A stretch of 64,000 nt of DNA, taken from the NCBI RefSeq assembly GCF_000165485.1, contig NC_014623.1:5660893-5724892 (forward strand), given 5' to 3'. The position numbers and the translations under genes are program-made. Position 1 is the first letter of the stretch; each line of letters opens with the position of its first letter. This document shows, piece after piece, positions 1 to 9,150 of the stretch. This stretch comes from Stigmatella aurantiaca DW4/3-1. Its GTDB lineage: Bacteria > Myxococcota > Myxococcia > Myxococcales > Myxococcaceae. The notes beneath the pieces were generated by a model. It was not told the origin of the DNA and searched no databases. It worked only from the letters and a program-made list of their open reading frames with translations.

Positions 1-180
1 GGTGTGGTCCTTCGTCCAGGTGGTGTCCTCCGTGATGTTCTTGGAGACCTCGCAAACCGCCTGGCCCGACGCGCACGAGCTGGCCGGGGGCGGGGGAACA
101 ACGGTCTCTTCCTTGTCATCGCCACACGCGGGAAGTACCGCAAGGGCGCATACGCTGGCCCACGTCCGCACTGCTTTCAT
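1..180 (-). CDS. Lipoprotein N-terminus (partial, runs off window start)
   Basis: The first 60 residues of a secreted lipoprotein are visible, reading leftward out of the window. The start ATG (180-178) is followed by a short basic/hydrophobic signal (MKAVRTWASVCALAVLPAC) with the lipobox-like LPAC, then an acidic and Pro-rich linker (DDKEETVVPPPP). The next stretch, KNITEDTTWTKDHT, resembles the opening of secreted beta-helix or T9SS-like proteins often found after TonB receptors. The gene lies 35 bp downstream of the TonB-dependent receptor on the same strand, so co-transcription and a role as its surface partner are likely. The remainder is missing and the function is unknown. Confidence 0.7.
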   Translation of the reverse strand, partial: MKAVRTWASVCALAVLPACGDDKEETVVPPPPASSCASGQAVCEVSKNITEDTTWTKDHT

Positions 181-215
181 GATCGCTCCGTCTGGTGTGA
201 TTCGAGGGTTAAGGC

Positions 216-2930
216 CTAAAACGGGCTCCACTCCACCTGGGCCACGGCCGTGACACCCGGCTGGTAGCGGAACACGTCGGTACCGAGCTGCTTGAAGTTC
301 GAGGACTGGTTCAGCAAGTTGGTGCCTGTCAGCTTCAGCCGCAGGTCCTCCGACAGTTGCTGAGAGAGGGTCAGATCCACCCGGTGAAACGGCTGCTCAT
401 AGGTATCTGGCAGCCGGTTGAAGCCCACCTCGGAGATGCGCTTGCCGAACACGTTGTAGAGCACCGTCACTTCGGTTCCCGAGCTCTCCCGGGTGTAGGT
501 GGCGTTCACGTTGGCCACGTACGGCGACTGGCCCTGGAGCGGTCGGCTCTCGCTGGTGCTGATCTGCTGACCGGCCCCCAGGGTCACGCGGGAGTGGATG
601 ACGCTCAGGTTGGCGCCGACCCGCACCGGGCTCAACACCTGGCTGATGCGGCCCAGGGAGACGCGGCCCTCCAGTTCGATCCCCAGCGCGGTGGCCCCAT
701 CGGCGTTGCGGTAGCCCACATCGCCCTGGATGGAGCTCACCACCACCTGCTCGATGGGATCGATGAAGCGCTTGAAGAAGCCGCCCACCGAGAAGAGTTC
801 GCTCTCGGTGGGGAAGAACTCCCACCGCAGGTCGGCGTTGTGAATGCGAGAGGACACCAGGTCCGGGTTGCCGCTCACGCTGCGGCGGCGGATGGCGTCG
901 TAATAAAGGAAGGGAGCCACTTCGCGGAACTGCGGCCGTGCCACCGTGAAGCTGTAGCCCGCGCGCAGGTTCGCCTTGTCCGTCACGGCGTAGACCGCGT
1001 TCAGCGACGGCATCGGGTTGACGGTGGTTTTGTCCGTGGACGCGGGCGCCTGCCCCTGGGCGAAGCTGCTGCCAGAATCCAGCTGCTGGGTGAAGGCCTC
1101 CACGCGGGCTCCCGCGACGATCCGGAGCCGCTCCACCGGGCTGAACTCGGCGCTGAGGAAGCCGGCGTAGATCGACTGGAATCCATCGTAGCTGTCGGTC
1201 AGGAACGTCCGCTCCTCGGCGAGGAACGAGGGGCCGATGTTCGCCGCGGAGAACATCTCCTCTGCCGACAGGCCCAGCATCTCCGGATCGTCTCCGATGA
1301 AGACGAAGGAGAAGCGACGGGCGTCAAAATGGCGCTGGGACAGCTGCGCGGACGCCCCCACATTCATCTCCAGCTTGCCCAACGGGAAGCGCAAGGACAC
1401 GCTGCCTCCCCCGCTCGTGTCCCCCAGCGACGAGAAGAAACGCTCGCCGCTGTTGGCGGCCTGGCGGAAGCGCCGCACGCCGTTGGTGTCCAGGTACAGC
1501 AAGTCGCGCGTGTCGGGCTCCTCGGCCTGCGTCACCGACACGTTCGTTTGCCAGCGAAGCGTGAAGGCGTCCTCCGCGCCAAAGCGGTGCGTGCCCCGGA
1601 GCTGGTTGAAGTTCAGGAAGCGCTGGGCGAACTTCAGGCGCGTGGCATCGAATTCCGCGTTGTCCGTATCGGAGAATCCGAGCAGAACCTGGGCCGAGTC
1701 CTCGGTGGAACTGCTCACCAGCGCCAGCAAGCTCACGTCGTTCAGCGCGTCCAGCTGATAGCCCGCGTTGAACAGGGCCCCCAGGTTCGTGTTCGTGGCA
1801 CCGAACTCCGACCGGTAGAGATCCTTGGGAATCAAGTCCTGATCATTGATGCGGAACGTCTGGGCATCGGCGTTGGTGACCGCATCGCTCCGGGAATAGA
1901 GCGCGCTGGCGAGGTAACCGAAGGCCTTCCCATTGCCCCAGGTGTGGGTATTGCCCACCGAGACGCTCAGGCTGCCATTGGGCAGGCCGTTGGAGGTCCG
2001 GCTCGTCCAGGTGTTGGAGAAGCTCTCGCTCACCGCCTCGGCCTGCGCGTCCCGCGTGGTGAGGGGCCGGTCCTTGGGAACGCTGGAGGGCAAGGCGCGG
2101 GTGCCGTCATCAATGCCCAGGAAGTCCAGTCCCCCGCCCGAGTACTTCCTGCGGGAGCGGAAGGTGGATTCGGAGTTGGCCCCCAAGGACAGCCGCAACC
2201 GGGTCTGCAAGGTCGCGGGGTAGGAGTTGGTCTCGATGCCGAGCACCCCGCCAGCGAAGGCCCCGCCCATCTCGGCCGAGAAGGTCTTCTGCACCGTGAG
2301 CGTGGACAGGAGCGAGTTGGGGAAGAGGTCCAGGGGCGCCTGGTGTCCGTCCGGGTCCGTGCTGGGCAGGGACACGCCGTTGACGGTGGTGGCGGCATAG
2401 CGCCCCCCCAGCCCTCGCAGGTACACGTTGCGGCCCACCACCGTGGCCGAGGTCACCCGCTTGACCGCATCCCCCGCGTTCGAGTCCGGGGAGCGGGAGA
2501 TCTGCTCGCTGCCAATGGAATCCTGAACGGTGTTCGAGAGCTTGCGCTGGAGCAACAGGCCGCTTTCGCTCTTGGTGTCCACGGTGCCGATGACGACGAC
2601 TTCCTCGGTGAAGGCGCCTTCCACAGGCTTGAGCGCGAGGTCGCGCTGCACGAAGCCCTCGGCGACCTGCATCCCCTTCACATCCACGCCCTCGTACTGG
2701 TCGCACCAGAAGCGGACGTCATAGGTCCCAGGCGGCAGGGCGAGCTCGTAGAACCCTTCCAGGTTCGTCTCTACAAAAGTGTTACCCCCGGAAATCACCG
2801 TAATGGGGCATACCAGCAACGGCTCGCCGGTCTTGGCGTCCGTCAGCTTGCCGCGAATTCCCGAGCCGCCCTGAGCGGCCGCGGTTCCCGAGATGGCGGC
2901 GATGACCAGCGAAAACGTGAAGCGAAACAT
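216..2930 (-). CDS. TonB-dependent outer membrane receptor with carboxypeptidase-regulatory-like N-terminal domain
   Basis: This 904-residue outer-membrane receptor probably imports a ligand using TonB/ExbBD energy; the ligand cannot be told from sequence. A signal peptide (residues 1-19, ending AAA-Q) is followed by a carboxypeptidase-regulatory-like beta-sandwich (about 23-105, with GIRGKLTDAKTGEPL and LPPGTYDVRF). A plug domain follows (about 125-235, with RNVYLRGLGGRYAATTVNG). The rest is a beta-barrel ending in the terminal aromatic signature VEWSPF. The extra N-terminal sandwich is typical of CarboxypepD_reg-like receptors of Bacteroidetes and myxobacteria. The start ATG has a GAGGG ribosome site. 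It is divergent from the aminotransferase gene and is followed after 35 bp by a lipoprotein. Confidence 0.93.
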   Translation of the reverse strand: MFRFTFSLVIAAISGTAAAQGGSGIRGKLTDAKTGEPLLVCPITVISGGNTFVETNLEGFYELALPPGTYDVRFWCDQYEGVDVKGMQVAEGFVQRDLALKPVEGAFTEEVVVIGTVDTKSESGLLLQRKLSNTVQDSIGSEQISRSPDSNAGDAVKRVTSATVVGRNVYLRGLGGRYAATTVNGVSLPSTDPDGHQAPLDLFPNSLLSTLTVQKTFSAEMGGAFAGGVLGIETNSYPATLQTRLRLSLGANSESTFRSRRKYSGGGLDFLGIDDGTRALPSSVPKDRPLTTRDAQAEAVSESFSNTWTSRTSNGLPNGSLSVSVGNTHTWGNGKAFGYLASALYSRSDAVTNADAQTFRINDQDLIPKDLYRSEFGATNTNLGALFNAGYQLDALNDVSLLALVSSSTEDSAQVLLGFSDTDNAEFDATRLKFAQRFLNFNQLRGTHRFGAEDAFTLRWQTNVSVTQAEEPDTRDLLYLDTNGVRRFRQAANSGERFFSSLGDTSGGGSVSLRFPLGKLEMNVGASAQLSQRHFDARRFSFVFIGDDPEMLGLSAEEMFSAANIGPSFLAEERTFLTDSYDGFQSIYAGFLSAEFSPVERLRIVAGARVEAFTQQLDSGSSFAQGQAPASTDKTTVNPMPSLNAVYAVTDKANLRAGYSFTVARPQFREVAPFLYYDAIRRRSVSGNPDLVSSRIHNADLRWEFFPTESELFSVGGFFKRFIDPIEQVVVSSIQGDVGYRNADGATALGIELEGRVSLGRISQVLSPVRVGANLSVIHSRVTLGAGQQISTSESRPLQGQSPYVANVNATYTRESSGTEVTVLYNVFGKRISEVGFNRLPDTYEQPFHRVDLTLSQQLSEDLRLKLTGTNLLNQSSNFKQLGTDVFRYQPGVTAVAQVEWSPF

Positions 2931-3089
2931 GTGCCCTCGAAACCGCCCCTACAGGTGGGGCGAAGACGGGGCACAGTTTGTCGATCCGTCGCTCGCTAGC
3001 ACGTCACAGTTGACGATCAATTGAGTCAAGGGCACGCAACGCGCGTCATCGTTCTGTCACACAGCCAGGGCCGCTATGCTCCGCGCGAC

Positions 3090-4280
3090 ATGACGCCCCC
3101 CTTCTTCCAGCATTTCCCCGCCCTGCGCTCCGGCTTCAGCTACCTCGACAACGCCGCGGGCGCCCAGGTGCCCACCCACGTCATCGACGCCATCACCCAG
3201 TTCCTCTCCCAGGGAAGCTGCAATGTGGGCCAGCCCTACCCGGCTTCCCAGAGGGCCACCGAGCTGAAGGCTCAGGCGCGCGCCGCCACCGCCAGCTTCC
3301 TCAACTGCGAGCCCGGAGAAGTCATGCTGGGCACCAGCGCCACCGCCCTCACCTTTCAGCTCGGACGGGCCTTCAGCCACCTGTTCAAGCCAGGAGACAA
3401 CATCGTCCTCTCCGAGCTCGAGCACGAAGCCAACGCCAGCCCCTGGCGCATGCTGGAGGCCAAGGGGGTGGAGGTGAGGCTCTGGCGGGCCCGCTGGCCC
3501 GAAGGCCGGTTGGACCTCGCGGATTTGCGCCCCCTGCTCACCCCACGGACGCGGCTGGTCGCGGTGACGGCCGCAGCCAACTCAGTGGGTACCCTCCCAG
3601 ATGTGGCGGCCACCGCCGAGCTTGCGCACTCCGCCGGAGCCTGGACCGTCGTCGATGCGGTGCACTCCAGCCCCCACCTGCTGCCCGATGTGAAGGCGTG
3701 GGATGCGGACTTCGTGGTGTTTTCCCCGTACAAGGTCTTCGGCCCGCATCTGGGCTGTCTGTCCATCCGCCAGGATCTGCTGGAGCGCCTGCCGGCGGAC
3801 AAGCTGTGGTTCGTGCCCGACGACAGTCCGCAGAAGTTCGAGCCGGGAACCGCCAACCATGAGGGCCTTGCTGGCTGGTTGGGAGCCCTGAGCTATCTGC
3901 GCGAGGTTCTCGGCGAAGGGAAACCCGGGCGCGCCGGGCTGGAACAGGCCTACCGCCGCATCGAGGCGTTGGAGCGGCCCTTGCTGGAGTCCGCGCTGGA
4001 ACGCTTGCTGCGCCACCCTCGCATCCGGTTGTACGGCCCTCCGGAGCCCCAAGGCCGGGTGGCCACCTTCTGCTTCAATGTGACGGGAGTGGCCCCTCGC
4101 GCGGCGGCAACGCACCTGGGCCTGAACGGGGTGGCGGTGGCGGCAGGCCACTACTACGCCACCCTGGCCGCACAGGCGCTGGGCCTCATGCCAGACGGCG
4201 CCGTGCGGGCCTCGCTGCTGCACTACAACACCTCCGAGGACCTCGATCGGCTCTTCGCTGGACTGGACTCGCTCCCTTGA
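3090..4280 (+). CDS. Class V aminotransferase, cysteine desulfurase-like
   Basis: This 396-residue PLP enzyme of fold type I belongs to the class V (NifS/SufS-like) group, probably the VC1184-type cysteine desulfurase-like subfamily. The PLP lysine is visible at about residue 215 in FSPYKVFGPHLG, preceded by VVDAVHSSPHLLPDV, where the cofactor Asp and His lie. N-terminal features such as YLDNAAGAQVP match the family. An in-frame start 69 bp upstream exists, but it adds a non-family extension (MSQGHATRV), so ATG 3090 (MTPPFFQHFP) is preferred. No Fe-S scaffold gene (sufU, iscU) is adjacent, so a desulfurase role is not supported by context. Desulfurase, selenocysteine lyase or epimerase-type activity are all possible. 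Confidence 0.85.
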   Translation: MTPPFFQHFPALRSGFSYLDNAAGAQVPTHVIDAITQFLSQGSCNVGQPYPASQRATELKAQARAATASFLNCEPGEVMLGTSATALTFQLGRAFSHLFKPGDNIVLSELEHEANASPWRMLEAKGVEVRLWRARWPEGRLDLADLRPLLTPRTRLVAVTAAANSVGTLPDVAATAELAHSAGAWTVVDAVHSSPHLLPDVKAWDADFVVFSPYKVFGPHLGCLSIRQDLLERLPADKLWFVPDDSPQKFEPGTANHEGLAGWLGALSYLREVLGEGKPGRAGLEQAYRRIEALERPLLESALERLLRHPRIRLYGPPEPQGRVATFCFNVTGVAPRAAATHLGLNGVAVAAGHYYATLAAQALGLMPDGAVRASLLHYNTSEDLDRLFAGLDSLP

Positions 4281-4390
4281 GCGGGGGGGCCAACGCGGGG
4301 CCTGTCCCCCTCTTGCCTGAATTCTGACGATTCCCCTTGACGCGGCCAGACCCCGGGCGGGTTGACTCGCCGCCCGGCGCGAAGTGCGGC

Positions 4391-4774
4391 ATGGTGGATC
4401 CAATGGAGACTGTTGAGCCGCCCGTGACACCGACGCCAGACGAGCCCCCCCGCCGCCTCACGCTCAAGGAGCGCTATGACCGGTACATGGCGCGCTTCAA
4501 GCAGTTCCTGGCGCGCTATGGCATGCTGGCCATTGTCGTACACATCGTGGCATGCATCTTCTTCTTCCTGTGCTTCATGCTGCTCATCCGCGCGGGCTTC
4601 GAGGTGAAGAGCGCCGAGGGTTCCGTGGGAGCCTTCGCCGGGGCCTACATCCTCTACAAGGCCACCCAGATTCCGCGGGTCGCCATCACCTTCGTCATCA
4701 CGCCGTTCATCGACCGGCTCATCCGCCGGTTGCGGAACAAGGGACCGGGTCCATCGGATCCTCCCGCGCCTTGA
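4391..4774 (+). CDS. Small DUF1279/FAM210-like membrane protein
   Basis: A 127-residue protein with an acidic/Pro-rich N-terminus, a basic amphipathic stretch (RLTLKERYDRYMARFKQFL), then two hydrophobic segments (about residues 45-70 and 75-100) separated by a short loop. The pattern of Arg-Tyr-Gly before the first helix, a conserved His in it, and a second helix ending in a basic tail resembles the DUF1279/FAM210 family of inner-membrane proteins of unknown function. ATG 4391 (MVDPMETVEPP) is preferred over the upstream in-frame start at 4337. It is followed by another small membrane protein. Confidence 0.7.
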   Translation: MVDPMETVEPPVTPTPDEPPRRLTLKERYDRYMARFKQFLARYGMLAIVVHIVACIFFFLCFMLLIRAGFEVKSAEGSVGAFAGAYILYKATQIPRVAITFVITPFIDRLIRRLRNKGPGPSDPPAP

Positions 4775-4902
4775 ACGCCCTCACCTCGGAGCTGGCAATA
4801 CCTGTAAACCTCGCCCATGATGAATTCGGCACGAAGCGCTTCACCCAGCTTCGCGCGCCGCACCCAGAGGCGATTGCCGCATTCCAATCCTGAGGCACCG
4901 CA

Positions 4903-5313
4903 GTGAAACTCACGAAAATCTGTATTGCCCTCTCCGTCCTGCTCGGCCTCGGCATGGTGGCCAACGGCCTCTTCTTACTCGTGTCACCCAATCAGTGGTA
5001 CCTGCTGGTGCCGGGCGTCATCTCGACAGGGCCGTTCAACCAGCACTTCCTGCGCGACATCGGAATGAGCTTCCTTTTCGTCGGCATCGGCTTGCTCGTC
5101 GGCGCCGCGCGGCCACCCGCGCGAGTCTTCCTCTGGGGCGCGTCCACGCTCTGGCTCGGGGGCCATGCCCTCTTCCACATCTGGGAAGTGGCGGTGGGCA
5201 TCTGCGGGCCCTCGGCGCTTGCACGCGACTTCCCCGGGGTCACGCTTCCGGCCATCCTCGCGGCGATGCTGACGTTCTGGGCCATCGGCAACGCCCGTCC
5301 CGCCCGGACCTGA
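4903..5313 (+). CDS. Four-helix small membrane protein of unknown function
   Basis: A 136-residue polytopic protein starting at GTG with four predicted hydrophobic segments (roughly residues 5-27, 48-68, 75-95 and 110-130). It contains no motif that I recognise. The conserved-looking WYLLVPGV and HALFHIWE elements resemble small DUF-type membrane proteins found beside hydrolases. The gene ends 11 bp before the start of the alpha/beta hydrolase, so the two are probably translated from one transcript. Confidence 0.75.
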   Translation: MKLTKICIALSVLLGLGMVANGLFLLVSPNQWYLLVPGVISTGPFNQHFLRDIGMSFLFVGIGLLVGAARPPARVFLWGASTLWLGGHALFHIWEVAVGICGPSALARDFPGVTLPAILAAMLTFWAIGNARPART

Positions 5314-5324
5314 AACGCTTCACC

Positions 5325-6296
5325 ATGAGCAACGCAAAGACAGCACCGGCGCCGCCCCCGTTCGAGCCTGAACTCGCCGCGGCTCTTCCGAAGTTCGCCT
5401 CTTTCGCACCTGTCAACATGACAGCGGATCAGATCGAAAAATATCGCGCCATGCCCGCGCCTTCGATCGCCGATCAGATCGGCGGCCGGCCGGTCCAGTG
5501 CATTGACTTCACCCTCCCGGGTTACCAAGGGGTGGACATGGCCGTCTCGGTGATCTCCCGGAAAGACCATGCCAAACCGGGGCCTGGGATTTACCACATC
5601 CACGGCGGTGGGATGGTCATGGCCGACCGTTTCGCAGGCGCTTCCGACTTGGTGGCGTGGGCAATGAAGTTCGACGCGGTGTGCGTCACGGTCGAATACC
5701 GGCGGGCACCCGAGAACCCCGACCCGATTCCGGTCGAGGACTGCTACGCGGGACTGGAGTGGATGGCCACCCACGCGGAGGAGCTGCGGGTCAATCCGGA
5801 GCGGATCGTCCTCTTCGGAGGAAGCTGCGGGGGCGGCCTGTCCGCTGGGACGGCCCTGTTGGCGCGTGATCGTCAGGGGCCGAAGCTGCTCGGACAACTC
5901 CTCCAGTGCCCGATGATCGACGATCGGAACCAGACCGTCTCGTCGTACCAATTCCAGGGAACCGGCATCTGGGATCGCATCAGCAACTTGACCGGCTGGA
6001 CGGCCCTGCTCGGGGACCGGCGCGGAACGGACGATGTGTCGATCTATGCGGCCCCTGCCCGCGCGCTCGATCTGAGCGGCCTGCCACCCACCTTCATCGA
6101 CGTGGGCTCGGCTGAAGTCTTCCGCGATGAAGCCGTTGCCTATGCGAGCGCCATCTGGGCGGCGGGCGGCGATGCGGAACTCCACGTCTGGGGCGGTGCG
6201 TTCCACGGCTTCAGCCAGATGGCGCCAGATGCCGCCATTTCCCGGGCAGCGAACGCGACTCGCGAGGCATGGCTCGAACGGCTGCTGTCTCGGTAA
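5325..6296 (+). CDS. Alpha/beta hydrolase, hormone-sensitive-lipase-like (alpha/beta fold-3)
   Basis: A 323-residue cytoplasmic esterase/lipase-type hydrolase of the HSL (bacterial type IV) family. The oxyanion-hole motif HGGG lies at residues 93-96, and the nucleophile elbow is FGGSCGG with the probable catalytic Ser167. The family usually has GDSAGG here, so Gly and Cys beside the Ser are variations. The acid is probably in SAEVFRDEAV and the His in AFHGFSQ near the C-terminus. There is no signal peptide. The chosen ATG is 11 bp after the preceding membrane-protein gene; a longer in-frame opening into that gene is an overlap artefact. Substrate unknown, probably a short acyl or carboxylic ester. 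Confidence 0.88.
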   Translation: MSNAKTAPAPPPFEPELAAALPKFASFAPVNMTADQIEKYRAMPAPSIADQIGGRPVQCIDFTLPGYQGVDMAVSVISRKDHAKPGPGIYHIHGGGMVMADRFAGASDLVAWAMKFDAVCVTVEYRRAPENPDPIPVEDCYAGLEWMATHAEELRVNPERIVLFGGSCGGGLSAGTALLARDRQGPKLLGQLLQCPMIDDRNQTVSSYQFQGTGIWDRISNLTGWTALLGDRRGTDDVSIYAAPARALDLSGLPPTFIDVGSAEVFRDEAVAYASAIWAAGGDAELHVWGGAFHGFSQMAPDAAISRAANATREAWLERLLSR

Positions 6297-6444
6297 AGGC
6301 CTCATCGAAGTCGCCGGGTGGAAGCCCCCCAGATTGAGGGGTTCCCTCCCCACGCTGATTTCGGCAAGTCCTCGAAATCACGTTATTCCTCGTTTGGCAT
6401 CCTCGTTGCTCTTCCGTGGGGCTCCACCTGGAGGCGTCACGCTC

Positions 6445-8118
6445 ATGAGTCAGAGACCCTGGAAGCAGCTCCATCCCCTGTTGTTGGCGATGCTGTGGGT
6501 GAATTGCGCAGACCCGGGTGAGGTGGGCTCGACGGACGCGCTGGCCCGGACGCATTCCCTGATGACAAGCGTGAAGATTCCCATCACCGCGTCGCGGGTG
6601 CAGGCGGATGCCGTGCGGCCGGCGATCGGCAGCTACGCGGCGCTCTACGACGAGCAGGACGCCATTGGCGACCCGCGCGGTGGCACGGGTGCCAAACCCG
6701 TCACGAGCTGGGGCAACGTGGTCTACACCGCCAGCAGCTATCCGATGGGCTTCTTCATCGATCTCGGCCAGGCCTACGACGTGACGGAGGTGGGCGTCTT
6801 CGACACCTACGATACGGGGGACATCGCCTTCGACGTCGGGGAGCCTGGGGCCTGGACTCCCGCGGTCACCTTCAGCACGAACCTGTGGGAGAAGTGGAAG
6901 CTCTTTCCTGTCAACCAGCGCACGCGCTACATCCACTTCACCCGCACACTCTATGGGGGCGTGAACGAGATCGTCCTCTATGGCAGCCCGGCGGACACGG
7001 GCGGCCCCTCGAACGCGCCTCCCACCGTCTCCGCGGGCGCGGCCCAAACCGTGGCGCTGCCCACGTCGACGGCGACGCTGACCGGGACGGCGAGCGACTC
7101 GGATGGGACGGTGGTGTCACGGCAGTGGACGCAGACCGCGGGCCCCAGCACCGCGACGCTCACGAACGCCACGGCGCTGACCGCGACGGCCTCGGGGCTC
7201 GGGGTGGGCACGTACACGTTCCAGCTCACCGTAACGGATGACGACGGGGCCAGCGCCTCGTCGAAGACGACGGTGACGGTGAATCCCGCGCCCACCGGCC
7301 GGGGCACCACCACCGAGGTCTACAAGTCCGCCGCCACGCCGGGAAACTACGGCTACGTGGTCTACCTTCCGCCGGGTTACACCGAAGGTTCGAACTGGCC
7401 CGTCGTGTTCTTTCTGCATGGGATGGGTCAGCGCGGCAATGGTGGGGCCACGGAGCTCAAACGCGTCCGGGAGCTGGGCCCGCAGCGCTATATCGATCAG
7501 CAGGGCAAGGACTATCCATTCGTCCTGGTCTCGCCTCAGACGGGCCCCTCAGGCACCTGGAGCCCGTACGAGGCGGAGTACAACCTGAACCCCTTCGTCA
7601 ACCACATCCTGGCGACCTACAAGGTCAATCCGCGCCGGGTCTATATGACAGGGCTCAGCCTGGGAGGTGGGGGCTCCTTCTCCTACCCGATGGTCTATCC
7701 TTCCAAGCTCGCGGGCATCGTCGCCGTGTGCCCCACCTCGTGGCCAGGAAACCCCAGCTACGCGAATGGAATGATCTCGGCCGGGCTTCCCATCTGGGCC
7801 GCCCAGGCCGTGAACGACGAGCAGTACAGCTACATGGCGACCGTGGCGTGGTTCGACCAGTTCGGGCAGGCCATGGGAGCCACCGGCGGAATCCTGTCCA
7901 CGTACACCTCTCCCCGTGAGAAACAGACCGCCTTCTTCCGTCCGGCGACGGGACGATGGGAGTGGATCAGTGGACAGACTGCGACCGATCCCACGGGCGC
8001 CGGTCCTGAGCGCCCGGTGCTCTTCACCCTCTATGATACGGGCGGCCACGGGATCTGGGACAAGGTGTACCAGGACCCCAAGGTGTGGGATTGGTTGCTC
8101 TCGCAGCAGCGTCCTTGA
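6445..8118 (+). CDS. Secreted PKD-domain esterase (PHB-depolymerase/CE1-like)
   Basis: A 557-residue exported enzyme. It begins with a hydrophobic export signal ending near Cys21 (AMLWVNC, an unusual lipobox with Asn at -1). A discoidin-like or jelly-roll module follows (about 45-190). A PKD domain comes next (about 195-285; GTASDSDGTVVSRQWTQTAGP and YTFQLTVTDDDGASASS). The C-terminal alpha/beta hydrolase (about 290-557) contains VVFFLHGMGQRG and the nucleophile motif GLSLGGGG, with probable catalytic Ser405. A His in TGGHGIWDKVY completes the triad. The family includes feruloyl/acetyl-xylan esterases and polyhydroxybutyrate depolymerases, so degradation of plant or storage polymer is inferred. 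ATG 6445 is chosen because the export signal follows it directly. Confidence 0.85.
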   Translation: MSQRPWKQLHPLLLAMLWVNCADPGEVGSTDALARTHSLMTSVKIPITASRVQADAVRPAIGSYAALYDEQDAIGDPRGGTGAKPVTSWGNVVYTASSYPMGFFIDLGQAYDVTEVGVFDTYDTGDIAFDVGEPGAWTPAVTFSTNLWEKWKLFPVNQRTRYIHFTRTLYGGVNEIVLYGSPADTGGPSNAPPTVSAGAAQTVALPTSTATLTGTASDSDGTVVSRQWTQTAGPSTATLTNATALTATASGLGVGTYTFQLTVTDDDGASASSKTTVTVNPAPTGRGTTTEVYKSAATPGNYGYVVYLPPGYTEGSNWPVVFFLHGMGQRGNGGATELKRVRELGPQRYIDQQGKDYPFVLVSPQTGPSGTWSPYEAEYNLNPFVNHILATYKVNPRRVYMTGLSLGGGGSFSYPMVYPSKLAGIVAVCPTSWPGNPSYANGMISAGLPIWAAQAVNDEQYSYMATVAWFDQFGQAMGATGGILSTYTSPREKQTAFFRPATGRWEWISGQTATDPTGAGPERPVLFTLYDTGGHGIWDKVYQDPKVWDWLLSQQRP

Positions 8119-8640
8119 GTCCCCTGTCAATTCCTCTCGCCGTCTTGTGGCCTGGGCTCACGGGGCGCCGGGAACCGGCGCCTCGATGAGCTTTCGGGGC
8201 GAGCAGGGCCGCCGGAAGAAGGCATCAATGGCGGAGCGCGCGGTGACACCATTGATGGCGAGCGCCCCCGTGTCATCCGAGTTCATGACGACGTGATAGG
8301 GGATGTAATCTCCGAAGCACGAGTGGATGGGATCGGTGACCGCGAGCAACTCTCGCATCCGAGGGGTTGACGTCGTACTGGCTGTTGACGATGAGCAACC
8401 TCTCCATGCCCGTGGTGGGCTCATACGAGGGGTGATCAAAGCGGAAGGCGCCGTCCGGCATGCCCATGAAGCGTGCCCCCATGGGCATCATCGCGCCGAC
8501 TTCCTCGATCGTGGCGTAGACACCGCCTGCGCCCGCGGAGCCCCCCAGTGCCAACGCCTCACGTCCATGAAAGGCAAGGATGGGTTCCCCGCTCGCTCGC
8601 CTGACCAGAGATCGCTCGAACAATAAGAGTACCTAACAAA

Positions 8641-9150
8641 ACAAGTGTCCGCGCCTCCAAAGACAGCCGTACACGCTCCGCCTGGTTCGTTCTCCTTCGT
8701 TCCATCCAGGAGGAGCTGTCCGCTCTGCCTGCCCAAGAATTCCCCCCCAATGCCCGAGTCACTCAGAGCCTGGAACGGGTGCTCCTGGAAGCCAAGCGGA
8801 ACCCTTCGCGACGCTTCCTGGCCCTGAGAGACATCCGTGCCGGGCGCCCCCTCTCCCAGAGGGTCGTGTGAGTTAGGGGAGGGAGCCTCGGGAGGGGGGC
8901 CACCCGTGGGCACCCGTCGGCTCGAACCTGTAGGGCAAGCAGACAGGTTGGGACTCTTCGCCTCCGACAGCCTCTCCGGGGCCTCTTCATGCTCCGGGGT
9001 GGGATGAGAGGGGGCAGTGTCTGCGCAGGGTGGGGACAGTGGCGACCCCCTTGTCTCCTGCGGGGGTGGGCGGCTGGCCAGCAGGTGCGCATCGCTGGCC
9101 TGGAGCAACGCGGGCAGTGTTCTGAACTCCTTCCGGAACCTCAAATCTTA
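8641..9150. other. Foreign segment inserted in the Notum-like gene
   Basis: This roughly 510-bp segment separates the two halves of the broken hydrolase gene. Its left end opens directly into a plus-strand reading frame without stops (8641-8871, 76 codons). The end of that frame reads like a genuine protein C-terminus (SALPAQEFPPNARV, then LERVLLEAKRNPSRRFLAL) and closes with TGA. The right part is non-coding and carries one copy of a 25-nt hairpin repeat. The edges carry an imperfect inverted match (CTCGAA-x-AATAAGA, about 8615-8630 and 9145-9160), but the left copy overlaps conserved hydrolase codons, so it may be coincidental. The exact junctions are uncertain. No transposase is visible inside. 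Confidence 0.45.
8925..8949. repeat. 25-nt hairpin repeat, copy 1
   Basis: A perfect 7-bp inverted repeat (AACCTGT at 8925-8931, ACAGGTT at 8943-8949) encloses an 11-nt loop ending in GCAAGCAG-type sequence. The same arms and most of the loop recur at 13817-13841, 4.9 kb away. Such short mobile-looking palindromes resemble REP-type elements. Confidence 0.6.

Noticed and set aside
357-2999. 880-codon plus-strand frame
   Set aside because: It is antisense to the TonB receptor; its protein is low-complexity Ala/Gly/Arg/Val/His with no family motif, as expected for the reverse strand of a GC-rich gene.
8488-9144. 218-codon minus-strand frame
   Set aside because: It spans the insertion and one piece of the broken hydrolase. 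The N-terminal 130 residues are Pro/Ser-rich with no family resemblance; the YCSSDLWSG part belongs to the pseudogene.
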